64,000 nucleotides of DNA from Azorinus chamasolen (Eukaryota; Mollusca; Bivalvia; Cardiida; Solecurtidae): contig OY755241.1 of the NCBI GenBank assembly GCA_963576725.1, forward strand, positions 54,622,484 to 54,686,483, read 5' to 3'. Of the stretch, positions 23,054-34,400 are shown one piece after another. The notes under the pieces are model-generated. The model was not told the origin of the DNA. It made no database searches and saw only the letters and a program-made list of their open reading frames with translations. Both the position numbers and the translations under genes were made by a program. The number at the start of each line of letters is the position of its first letter. Position 1 is the first letter of the stretch.

Positions 23054-23264
23054 CCTGATCCAAACTGACCATGCCATAAATATTTGATCAAAATAACGAA
23101 TACTCTGATCACAGTAGCATAGGCATGGATCAATAGAGCATAAACCCTGATCAAAGTAGTACATACCCAAATCCAATCAGCAGAATCCTCTATTGGTAAG
23201 TTTATCTTTAAATAAATTGTGAGAAAGGGTTGTGTACAAAGTATAAAAATCATACGTGTACGGT

Positions 23265-24085
23265 GGATGCAAGATACCTTTTGTTCTTAAGTTTGTTTAA
23301 GACTTCTGAAGAGTTCTTATTGAACCAGAAGAGATTAATTTCAGAATTTTCATAAGTCTTATCACAATATAATTTTACATGTTCTTTTATCTTAGTTAAA
23401 CAAGAAGTTAAAAGTATAGATAACTTAGTAGTTGTACAAGAGCTAAAATTTGCAATGAAACACGCCTTATATGGTCGTTTATGTAGTTTCGGTAACCAAT
23501 ACATTGTAGGAAGTTTATGTTGTGTACTTTTAATATCGGCTCCAAGTTGTTCACACTTTTTACATGGTCAGAAACGATGGTCTTTTCGTCAGTATTAGCT
23601 GAAATGTATGACTTCGTATTAATAATTTCCTGCTTCAAGATGTCGATATAATGTAATCGTCAAATAATAATGACATTATTCGAGGCCTTATCAGCAGGAA
23701 CAAAGACATATTTTGAATGGAAATCCTGTAAACCCTTTTAAGGTGTCTAAAAGAAATTCTAGGTTTAGGTGAAAGAAGGTGTTCATTTGAGCTATAAAAT
23801 GAAATGCGTTTATCAATTATATCAAAAAATAGTTTTTTTTCCAATTTGGCAGAGCATTAGGACTCAACATGTTCTCTATGACAGCATTTAGTACTAAAAG
23901 TTTGTAAAGCCTCAGCAATCTGACCTCGACACGAGTTAAAATCTATCAAAGATGGTATTCTATATTTTGGACCTTTATTAAGAAGAGGTCGTAAACGTTT
24001 ATCTTTAATTATTTCGAAGTTACCAGTAATCACATGACCAGCCGGAGAATTGCAAAACTTTGATACATTGTTGTGCATATCTAAT
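23265..24085 (-). pseudogene. Naiad-type PLE fragment (N-terminal half), decayed
   Basis: Minus-strand pieces line up with the 17312 element: GHVITGNFEIIKDKRLRPLL, then LFFDIIDKRISFY, VPADKAS, then YWLPKLHKRPYKACFIA, ending near the segment before motif A. Several frameshifts separate the pieces. At 23660-23662 there is TGA in V-I-I-I-x-R-L-H-Y, exactly the codon that is TGA in the better copy. Homology stops at about 24085, just downstream of the C-x-C motif. Confidence 0.8.
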
Positions 24086-24099
24086 TGCTGTTTCGGTTC

Positions 24100-24610
24100 G
24101 ATGATTTTCTGCAGAGATATGGGCCTTTGAATTTTTTACATGGAAAGTTTTGTGCGCGCGGTTACTCCAAAACCTTTGATCAGATTCTTTCATGAAACTT
24201 CATTGGATTAATCAGCCCTATACTTGGTCCGGTTTGGTGATTTTCTGCAGAGTTATGGGACTTTCAAATTTTTACTTATTTTTTTTTGTCCGCGCGGTTT
24301 ATCCAAAATATTTGTTCACATTTTCATGAAACTCCATTGGATTAATCAGTCTAGTTGTGCATATCGTATTTCTGTTTCGGTTCGATGATATTCTGATATT
24401 ATGATGTTATGAGACTGACATTTTTACATGACACAAATTGTCCGCGCGGTTTCTCCAAACCCTTTGGTCGCATTTTCATGAAACTTCATAGGATTGATCA
24501 GCACCATGTCTAGGTTGTTGCATATTGTATTCTTGTTCCGGTTTGATGATTTTCTGCAGAGTTATGAGACTTTAAAAAATTTACATTGAATTTTTGTCGG
24601 GTGGGGTGTG
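24100..24610 (+). repeat. About 125-bp tandem repeat, four units
   Basis: ggttcgatgattttctgcag + agttatgggacttt, then gtccgcgcggtttctccaaa and ttcatgaaacttcattggat. Reverse copies at 36240-36740 end in a gacggacggacagacggaca tract. Similar in style to the 29757 element. Confidence 0.6.
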
Positions 24611-25400
24611 GCTCTGGAGACATCAGTTTTCGTATCAAAAACAATTCTAGTTATTCTAGAACTGATGACAAAATGGATGACTTCGATTTTAAAATAGTTA
24701 ACTATCCCAATTTGGACGGAGATGTGCCCCTTGCTACACCTTATGGGGTGTACATGTCTCAGCTTATTCGTTTTGCTAGGGCTTGTTCTTCTGTTGATGA
24801 TTTTAACAATCGCAACCTTATCATCACTGGAGAACTAATAAAACAGGGCTAAAACTATGACAAACTTCGAAAGACCTTTTCTAAATTTTAGCACCGTAAT
24901 GTTCTGCTCATCAGCAAATACAACTGTAATTTACGTAGTGTTTTTAAGTTAGGGAGATTTACTGTGACGTCGTTTACAAACATTGTTGGTCATACATATT
25001 TTTATACGTTGTTTATCAAACATATCAAATCATTCATCAACCCTTTCGGCGTCAAATTTCTAATTGTCGTCTGCAAACCACTTTTGTTAAATCATTTGGT
25101 AAAATAAGAGACAAAAAGTGAAGTCCCTGATCAGACGCCGCCTTGAAAAGGCGGCGTCTGATTTGGGACAACACTATTTGTCGTTGTGCATTTTTGCGAC
25201 ACTGACGGAGAAAGGGTAAAAAAAGGGCTATAACTTCTCTATACTGCAGCACACTGCATGTTGGTGCTCGATTCCTTTACAGTTGTGCATCATGATTCCT
25301 TCTTTGCATTTGCGACGATGGGAGACTTAATACTCTGACATCCTCTGAAACCCTTTTACGGAGGGAAGAAGCTGGGTATTTGTATTTCGCCATTTCTGTC
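24605..25400 (+). pseudogene. Naiad-type PLE fragment (C-terminal half), decayed, MITE inside
   Basis: FDFKIVNYPNLDGDVP, YMSQLIRFARACSS and LISKYNCNLRS match the RT C-terminal region at 17312-19447. TAA and TAG stops occur, so it is dead. A TIR-bearing hairpin element interrupts it at about 25037-25222, after which the C-terminal H-T-A-C region continues. Lies head-to-head with the minus-strand fragment next door, an arrangement common for PLE insertions. Confidence 0.75.
25037..25222. mobile_element. Palindromic MITE, family A2, inside a Naiad fragment
   Basis: aaccctttcggcgtcaaat to actgacggagaaagggt, core gacgccgccttgaaaaggcg. Interrupts Naiad coding homology, so it inserted after that fragment. 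Confidence 0.6.
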
Positions 25401-25883
25401 GTACCCAAATTGACTTCTCCACAATTACTCTGGCCTCTGAATGATCATCGATTAGATGTATATGTGTTTGATGCTATTTTTGTTCTTTTTCCTATAAAAC
25501 AGTTATATATTTAGTATCCCGTGCATTAACAGTTATCTATTTAGTATCACGTGTATTCATATTTTCTTGTTTTTATTTATTAAAATGTCGGTGAATAAAT
25601 GTTGGTATGCTTTTCCCGTCCTCTAAATTATGACGTCACTTCGACTCACTTGTTTACTGGCTCAGTTTATATGTTTTAGCCTTTGTATCTTTACTCATGT
25701 GGTGTTTTCTGGAGCACAGGGTGCTCAATCTATATATGCTATACAATAAACAAAGGTTCTAATTGAAAAAACGGACACCGACGCACCTCAAGTACAAACA
25801 AGTCTGTAACTCTTACATTTTATATGATAATTGTGTAGCCGGGTAGAAATTGTGGTGAAATAAGTTGATAGACTTAACTGTGT

Positions 25884-25956
25884 GACTTGGTAGTTCAGTC
25901 GGTAGAGTTTTGGCATGGTAAGCCAGAGGCCCTGGGCTCGAGTCCCAGTCGAGTCC
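25884..25956 (+). tRNA. tRNA-like cloverleaf, anticodon GGT (Thr)
   Basis: Exactly 73 nt: acceptor GACTTGG pairs with TCGAGTC, A box TAGTTCAGTCGG, anticodon stem TTGGC/GCCAG around loop ATGGTAA (T33, anticodon GGT), five-base variable loop, T stem CTGGG/CCCAG around CTCGAGT (B box). The D stem is weak (two G-T pairs). A T6 run at 25961-25966 would stop RNA polymerase III. Animals normally read Thr codons with AGT, CGT and TGT anticodons, so GGT suggests a tRNA-derived SINE head or a divergent or pseudo tRNA. Confidence 0.6.
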
Positions 25957-25960
25957 CAAT

Positions 25961-25966
25961 TTTTTC
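25961..25966 (+). terminator. Pol III T-run after tRNA-like gene
   Basis: Six T residues four bases after the 3' end of the cloverleaf, the usual RNA polymerase III stop. Confidence 0.5.
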
Positions 25967-26039
25967 ACCATATTACATATGTCGCCCAGCGTGAATAACC
26001 CACAGGATGATTTATATGAAGATAATATGAAGATTATAT

Positions 26040-27300
26040 GAAGATAATGTATAACAATAAAAAACTCGTGGAGTGTTATTTGAGTGAGAATTCGCGACGA
26101 ATTATTTGTAGAAGGCAAGAAATGTCACCAAGATATGTGTTTAAGAAGGAATATAGAAACACTAACCACTTTTCTAATACATTCCTCCTATCTCATTCCC
26201 TGATAGATAGATCTGTTGTTATTTACGACTCTTGGGAGCTAAACCTGTCATATAAAAATGTTTCTGTTTGATGAGATGATCGCAATAATTCATTACAGGA
26301 CCATGCTTTTAGCCCATATTTTGTTCTACATGTGCAAAACATGTTTTGCCTGAGAGATATGTTTTACCACAAAATAAGGACATCACCTATGACAATAAAG
26401 TCTTTAAATTAAGTCTGTAAGTCTGCAAAAGTTATCGTCTACCACTATTCTACTTATCTCGATTTGACACAGTGGACTCGATGGTTTTACTGCACACATT
26501 GAACTTACAGGTTCTACTGTACTCGGGTTAACAAAGTAGCCTTACTGGTTTTATTGTAGACGGTTGAACAAAATGGCCTTACAATGTTTACTGCATTCGG
26601 TTTGACAAGTTTTACTCTACTCAGTTGGACACAGTGTCCGTTCAGTTCTTACTATACTTAGTTTGACACCGGTTTCCCATACTAGGTTTGACACAGTTGC
26701 CTTACAGGTCTAAATGTGCATTGTTGGACACAGTGACCTTACAGTTTTTAGTATACTCAGTTTGGCACTGTGATCTTACATGTTCAACTGTACTCTATTT
26801 GACACAGTGACCTTACATTTTTTACTACACTCAGTTTGGCACAGTGGTCTTACAGATTAACCCTTTTAAAGACAATGAACTCACAGGTTTTACCGTATTA
26901 AATTTGACACAGTGGCCTTACACTGCCTTACACTTTCGGCTGCACACAGAGACCTTACAGTTCTTACTGTACTTAATTTGACAGATATCTTACATGTTTA
27001 ACTGCACTCGGTTTGACACAGTGCCCTTACAGTGCATGGTTTGACACAGTGCCCTTACAGTACAAGGTTGGACACAGCGTCCTTACATGTTTAACTGTAT
27101 TTGGTTTGGAATAGTGAGCTTACAGTTCTTACTAGACTGAGTATGATACAGTGAATTTATTGGTTTTACCGTTCTCCGTTTGGTTCAGTGGTCTTACAGT
27201 TTTAACTGTTGTTGGTTAGGCACGTCAATATAGTAAAATGCAGTAAACTACAGAAAAATACGTACACTCAACGAAATGACGTAAATGCAGAGCTATATAA
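26040..27300 (-). repeat. Spacer copy of the exon G-H intron segment
   Basis: caccaagatatgtgtttaag, acaaaataaggacatcacct, then the gtaaggccactgtgtcaaac array on the minus strand and cagtaaactacagaaaaata. Collinear with 46610-47730 in the same orientation. Confidence 0.7.
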
Positions 27301-27489
27301 GAGCTAACTGAACTGAGTTTATTCTGTTGTTTGCATATTGTTATAAAATGAGATTGTAAGGTACAGGATTTTTCACAAAGACCCAAAAGGCTACATGTGC
27401 AAATAGGAAGATGTCCAGCCTCAAGGGTCTTGTTGGGAGTGTTTAGTATCTAACCAGGATACATGTATATTCTTAATGGGCCAGAGACT

Positions 27490-27755
27490 GCACTGTTAGA
27501 CTGAGATATGTTCTGTTTGGGTCAGTGTCTGCACCGTATGATTCAAGGCATGTTCTGTATGAGCCATGGTCTGTTCTGTACGACTCCGGGTATGTTCTGT
27601 TTGGGTCAGTGTCTGCACCGTATGATTCAAGGCATGTTCTGTATGAGCCATGGTCTGTTCTGTACGACTCCGGGTATGTTCTGTTTGGGTCAGGGCTTGC
27701 ACTGTATGACTCAGGGTATGTTCTGTTTGGGTCAATATTTGTATCATTAAGGTAG
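27490..27755. repeat. 84-bp tandem repeat, mirror of 22100-22560
   Basis: gttctgtttgggtcagtgtc + tgcaccgtatgattcaaggc units; open in several frames on both strands only because the unit length is a multiple of three. Confidence 0.7.
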
Positions 27756-27779
27756 GATTATGTACTGTTTAAACTGGCA

Positions 27780-28185
27780 TTTTGATTCTTTTGATCAATG
27801 CCTTTGTTTTTGTGTGTTTGGATCTTGGCTGTCATGATCAGGTCTATCGTGATAGATCAGAATATGTGCTATTTAGAATCAATGCCGTTTAGATCAGGTA
27901 AACTTTTATTTGTGTTATCGTATGTGTTGTTTAAAACTCTACACTGTTTTTCGTTGCCTGAATAGAATGGTATTAAGGTCTTACACATACAATAAGCACA
28001 TCTTATGTTCTTTCAGATACATCGGTTTATTATGTATCAGAATATAATACAGCAACCAAGTAAACTGGACGTTTAGCAAAGAAGAAATTATATAGTTCAG
28101 ACAGTAGGCTGCTTAACCCTTTCCCTGTTGAATATTCATGTACAAAATAATGACAGCGGGAATATAGCTGCATTGTCATAATGGA
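27780..28185. repeat. 3' flank of the minus-strand gene, mirror of 21745-22100
   Basis: ttctttcagatacatcggtt, gcaaagaagaaattatatag and cagacagtaggctgcttaac appear reverse-complemented at 21750-21870. Marks the inner ends of the inverted duplication. No gene seen. Confidence 0.75.
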
Positions 28186-28314
28186 ATTCTGGGTTTAAGT
28201 GTACAACATAGATGGTGCATACATCGGTTACTGTGGAGTTAAAATAATCGTCAACAGAACCAGTCAACAGAACCAGTCATAATCTGAAGGAACATTTTCC
28301 TGGCGGTTCGGTCT

Positions 28315-28437
28315 TCAGCTGTTTTTACCCCTGCCCAGTAAAGCCTTTTCTAGGCCCATCATTGGAGCCTCGAAGGCAAGAGACAACACGAAAGCGGCGG
28401 CGTAAGACATGCAGATGTGTCCGAGCATTTGGTAAAT
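28315..28437 (-). CDS. nrf-6-like (minus) terminal exon N
   Basis: 123 nt including TGA. Last membrane helix (YAAAFVLSLAFEAPMMGLEK), then a short basic tail ending G-R-G-K-N-S. Acceptor ctctacag. Confidence 0.95.
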   Translation of the reverse strand: MYQMLGHICMSYAAAFVLSLAFEAPMMGLEKALLGRGKNS

Positions 28438-31400
28438 CTGTAGAGTAGATAAATAGACGAGTTGATATGTAGACGACTACAGTAGAACATGTCTTTAGCG
28501 GCCATCAAAAAGAAGTCTAATTATAGGTCTGTAAGGCAGCTGGTAGTTCAATGCAGGTCAAAGTTATACAGGAATCTTGTATACGAGCTTTCTACATTAG
28601 TTTTGCTCTGCATTAAGCGACCACCTTGCTTTTAAGACTCCTGTTGCCAATAAATGAATGGCCGCTTAGGACAGGTTCTACTATATAAACGATATGCAAT
28701 TTACGTCTACACATACATGCCATAAAATAACCGTACTTTCCAATAAAGAGCGTCTGATGATTAGGATCTAAACCGTTTCTTTTGTGTATGATTGGCTTGA
28801 TCTTCCCTCTATTGTATGTTTGTTTTGTCTTTGTGCGTCTCTTGTTGTTTTTTCTAATTATGTACAATTGCTGTTTCCTTGTGTTGCTGTTCGAGCGAGT
28901 GTTTGTTCTGTATGTGGTGTTTCCTGCATGACTCATTTTTGTACGTTTGCTATCTGTGACACTCGCTTTTGGAAACAGCTTGTATCCAGGTGTGACACCA
29001 TGTAACTCATTATTGTTTCTCATCAAGATTCAAGCTCAGTCTATAGTTTCTCAAAAGTTTGGTCAAATTCAAAGTAGTCAAATTTGCACAAGATCCAATT
29101 TAACGCAGCCATTGCCTTTTATAAGCGGTATGGATTAAAAGTTGGTATAGTAAAATTGTGTCCAAATGCTTTGAGCGGAGTAAATACAAAACCAGACATT
29201 TCATTTAAACTTTGAATAGTAAAAGTTTTTTCCATGTTTTGAGTGGAATAAGTACAGACCTTGACATTTCATTAAACATGTGAATGTAAATGTCCATTTC
29301 TTTCAATGGAATAAGAACATAGCTTTACGTTTCAATGATTCGTGTACTCCGTCATAGGAGCAATTCCAAATGATCTATGCTCCATCTTTGCAACATGATG
29401 CTCGGAAAGTCAAATAGTTTTGTGCAATACATGAACGAATCTGTGATTAATTTGCTAACAGTCTGTGCCCTGATGAGAAACCTAGTAAAGCGATGTCTCA
29501 TTAGAATCCAAACTGTTTGACAATCCTGTTACCAGTGCATTTGTAAGAAGAAATTGAAGGACATTCCAATCTTAAAGCAGACGACAATGCTTGCAGGCAA
29601 AAGACTTAAAGTGAAAGTCTCTACGATAAAAATAATTATATTGTCCATAAAAGCATAAAATAAACTGTTGGTTATGTTGAAGAATTCTTATGAAGATTTT
29701 CAAATTGAACTTATATAAAATATGCCTGTGATACAGTTTTTGTCGATACTTATTATGTCTCCCCCCATATTTATATGGGGGAGACATATTGTTTTCGTGA
29801 GAGTTGTCTGTCTGTCCGTCTGTCCGTCCGTCTGTCCGTCTGTCCGTCTGTCTGTCACACTTTTTGTCCGGACGATAACTTCAATATGCCTTATGCCAGT
29901 TGATTGAAACTTCATATATGGAAAGAGCATAATGAGAGGAAGTGTCATGCACAAGGTCCATAACTCTGGCTTCACTAATATTGGAGTTATTGCCCTTTGT
30001 AAAAAAAAATCACACTTTTTTGTCCGGACGATAACTCCTATATGGCTCATGCCATTGGATTGAAACTTCATATATGGAAAGATCATGACGAGAGGAAGTG
30101 TCATGCACAAGGTCCATAACTCTGGCTTCACTAATATTGGAGTTATTGCCCTTTGTAAAAAATATCATAATTTTTTGTCCGGACAATAACTTCAATATGC
30201 CTGATGCCAGTTGATTGAAACTTCATATATGGAAAGAGCATAATGAGAGGAAGTGTCATGCACAAGGTCCATAACTCTGGCTTCACTAATATTGGAGTTA
30301 TTGCCCTTTGTAAAAAATATAATAATTTTTTGTCCGGACAATAACTTCAATATGCCTGATGCCATTGGATTGAAACTTCATATATGGAAAGATCATAACG
30401 AGAGGAAGTGTCATGCAGAAGGTACATAACTCTGGCTTCACTAATATAGGAGTTATTGCCCTTTGTAAACAAAATCACACTTTTTTGTCCGGACGATAAC
30501 TTCTATATGGCTCATGCCATTGGATTGAAACTTCATATATGGAAAGATCATAACGAGAGGAAGTGTCATGCACAAGGTCCATAACTCTGGCTTCACTAAT
30601 ATTGGAGTTATTGCCCTTTGTAAAAAAAATCACACTTTTTTTGTCCGGACGATAACTTCCATATGGCTCATGCCATTGGATTGAAACTTCATATATGGAA
30701 AGATCATAACGAGAGAAAGTGTCATGCACAAGGTCCATAACTCTGGCTTCACTAATATTGGAGTTATTGCCCTTTGTAAAAACAATCACAATTTTTTGTC
30801 CAGATGATTACTCCTATGTGACACATGCCATTGGAGTTAAACTTCATACATGGAACGATCATAATAAGAGAAAGTGTCATGCATAAGATCCTTAACTCGA
30901 GCTTCAATAAATTTAGAGTTATTGCCCCTTGTACATTTGTTTAATTCTTTTTTGTCCGGACGATAACTCCTACATGGCTCTTGCCATCGTATTGAAACTT
31001 CATACATGGAAAGAGCATGATGAGAGAAAGTGTCATGAACAAGGGCCATAATTCTGGCTTCAATACTTTTGGAGTTATTGCCCTTTGTTACATTTTTTGG
31101 CCGATCAATAACTCCTGTTTGACTGATGCTATTGGAATGACATTTTATTTTTGGAAAGAGCATGATGAAAGTAAGTGTCATGCACAAGGGCCATAAATCT
31201 GGTATCAGAGTTATTAGCTGTTATCATTTTCTTCTTGAAAAATGTAGTGTGGAAAACGCATAATGAGGGGAAGTATCATTTATCAAGACCATAACATTTT
31301 TAGTGATTTCCCTTTACATATTGTTTTTATTAGAGGGGAGACATCCGTTCTTTTGACAAAAACCTCTAGTTTATTTTTGTTGTGCAGGAAATATTATTGG

Positions 31401-34400
31401 CCTATTTAGAGCAGTCAATGAACTAAAATGTAACCTACATAAATACTAAAAGATATGCGAATAACATAAGGGTCTTCGATATCAAGCAAGATTTGTCTTC
31501 TTCGGTATTTATTAGACCGATTTCTTGCAATATATATCTTTTCAGCATATAACAAATGATAGTTTTATCTTTTAGGCATTTTTCATAATATTTTCATAAT
31601 AATAATCATTTTTTAAAAACGTACTGAACGTAGAGACAGTCACTTAAAGATTTGGCTCTTTCGCTGCCGTATATGTGGTTACCTATGCAAACCGTTTGTT
31701 ACTGTGGCTGTTGTTAAAACAAAACAAAGTAAGAAAAAATGTGAAAATTGTAGCAGACGAAAAAGTTTACAGACGACAAAATTAGGCAGGGAAAGAGTTA
31801 AATGATGGAGAAACCTAGATTGCATCTGAAAATTAATAGCTGCCATAGTCATGTGTAAGAACTTGTTAGCCCAAGATGTGCAATACTTACAGCTACATAG
31901 TCGTAGGCGATGATGGTGGAACGAGCACTGCCTGAGAATATGGTCATCAGAGGTAGATGAACCAGGTAAGCAAGATAGGTTAGTCTTCCAAGTGGCACAA
32001 AGGCAGACCAGGACAGAATGTAGTTGATGGGGCCTGAAAGTAAAACGAACATGTTGATAAGAAAAATGCATCATAATGGTTTTGCTGCACAACCTTATGA
32101 CTAGAAGTCTCCTTCGTAGCTGTTTCAAATAAGTTTAACAAACAGGAATAGGTTTTCCAATAGTCGAGTATACAGGCATACCCTACGAAATATACAAAGG
32201 TCTCCCACACACCGAGCACAGATCTGCCTCAAACACAACGAAAACAAAGGCCTCCCAGACTAAGCACACAAGTCTCTCACACACTCAACACAAAGGCCTC
32301 TCATACACATACAAAGTCTTATACATACCAGGTACAAGAGCTTCTCATGGTACGAAATAAAGCCCTCTCACAAAAATGCCTCATACATTCCAGGCACTAA
32401 TGCCTCTCAAAAACCGAACAGAAAGGCATCTCACACAAAGAACACACAAACTTACCACAAATCAGACATGAAAACCTTCCACACTGCAAACACAAAGGTC
32501 TACCACACAGTGAACACAGTGCCTCCCTGGACACCCAGGTCTACAACAAACCAGTCATTCCCTGCTTACCCAAACACACTGAGCACAATGACCTCATACA
32601 CAGCAAACACGTCTTGTATATATTGAAAACACATGCCTCCTTAACACCGAACACAAGGCCTCTCACACCGAGCATACGTCTTTTCCACATACCCAACACA
32701 CATCCCTCTTAACACACAGAAAACACAGGCCTCCCACACTAGTCACACATGTCCCCATGCACCAGACACACACAGTCCCATACACCAGACACACAGGTCT
32801 CTAAGATACCAAACAAATAGGTCTCTAAAATACCAAACACACATGCCCCATACAATAGACACACAGGTCTCAGACACACGAGATACTCAGGTATCCCAGA
32901 CACACAGGTCTCCCACATACTAGGCAAAATAGGTCTCCCACGTACTAGAAACACAGGTCTCAGACACACAGGTTTCCCTTCCACAATACACAATTGTTTC
33001 TCACTAGACACAATCACGTCCCTCATACTAATGTCTCCCTTGTATACCGAGCACTCATGTTTTACACTTTGTACATACATCGCGTTTTATTAGCGGCTTA
33101 CAACTCCGCTAGAATCTGACTCTTGCTGGTACGCGCAAAATTCACCCAGGCCACACAACCACACACCCAAGCACTAGCAGCAGCAACATTAGCACTACCA
33201 CAACCAACACCAACACCATCACAACCACAACCAACACCAACATGCAAATATTACACGTAGTATACAATAAACCCTCTCTAAACCGGACAATAAAATTGGC
33301 ACCAATCCGGGTCTTTAAGCCAGGCGACAGCTTAATGCAGGTTAAAAATCATGCAGAAAGCTCCAAATAAAGATTTTAATATGACATACACCCTGCTTTA
33401 GGCAACAACCTGCCTAAAAAGACATAAAGTCTTCTTTTCTAAAATTCCGGTTGTTGAATGGGGTTTTACTGTATAAGTATATGTATTAGTACCATAGTTT
33501 GGTAGCTAATGATACCACTATAATCTGACTCTTACCTCCATATCCATTGGCACAGGAAAAGATAACCCAGGCTACACAAGCTCCCCACAGACTTCTCGCT
33601 AATGCGTTATATGCGGCAGCCTGTTTCACGGTCAGGGGGTCCTTGAATTCGTCCGTATACAGTCCATAGATGATAAAACACCCCAAAGCTATGGCGACGA
33701 ACCAAAGAACTAGGTTCACAAACTGAACACAAAAGTGTAAAATGTATCACTAGAAAGATATTGTTACAGTCATGTAATCAACATGTCTAAGATCAATGAA
33801 CATATAAATTTACGAAATACACTTGAAGTTCGATTAATCCTTTCACTGCCAATGTCGCATAAATGCATCACGACAAATAGTGCAGTCCAAGATCAGACGC
33901 CGCCTTTTCAAGGCGGCGTCTGATCAGAGACTTCACTATTTGTCTCAATCTCTATTTCTATATATGTGCTTTATTCCTTTGAAATATTCATTTATTTATC
34001 TCATTTCCTTATTTTACTAAATGACTTAACAAACTTGGATCGCAGACGACAATTAGAAATTTGGCGCCGAAAGGATTAAACCTCGTGTAAGAAATTATGA
34101 CATGAGTCATATCTATATTATTTAGCAAACAGCACTGATCAGACAATATCTACAAGAGATCTGGATTTTCTTTGACTGCAAAGGCATTAACAAACCTATA
34201 TATGGCGTTACGGGTAGGTTCAAATAAAGAAACGGATTGGACTCAGGTGGAACTTTAATTAAAATCAGTAAGCGGATAGGATCTGAAACGTTTGATTTTG
34301 ATTTCATCTTTTAAAAGAAATAAAATAGTTTGATATGACATCTAAATTATATTTTGCTCAGAAGAAGATGTGCTCAGCATTATTGTTTTGTGTGGAAGGG

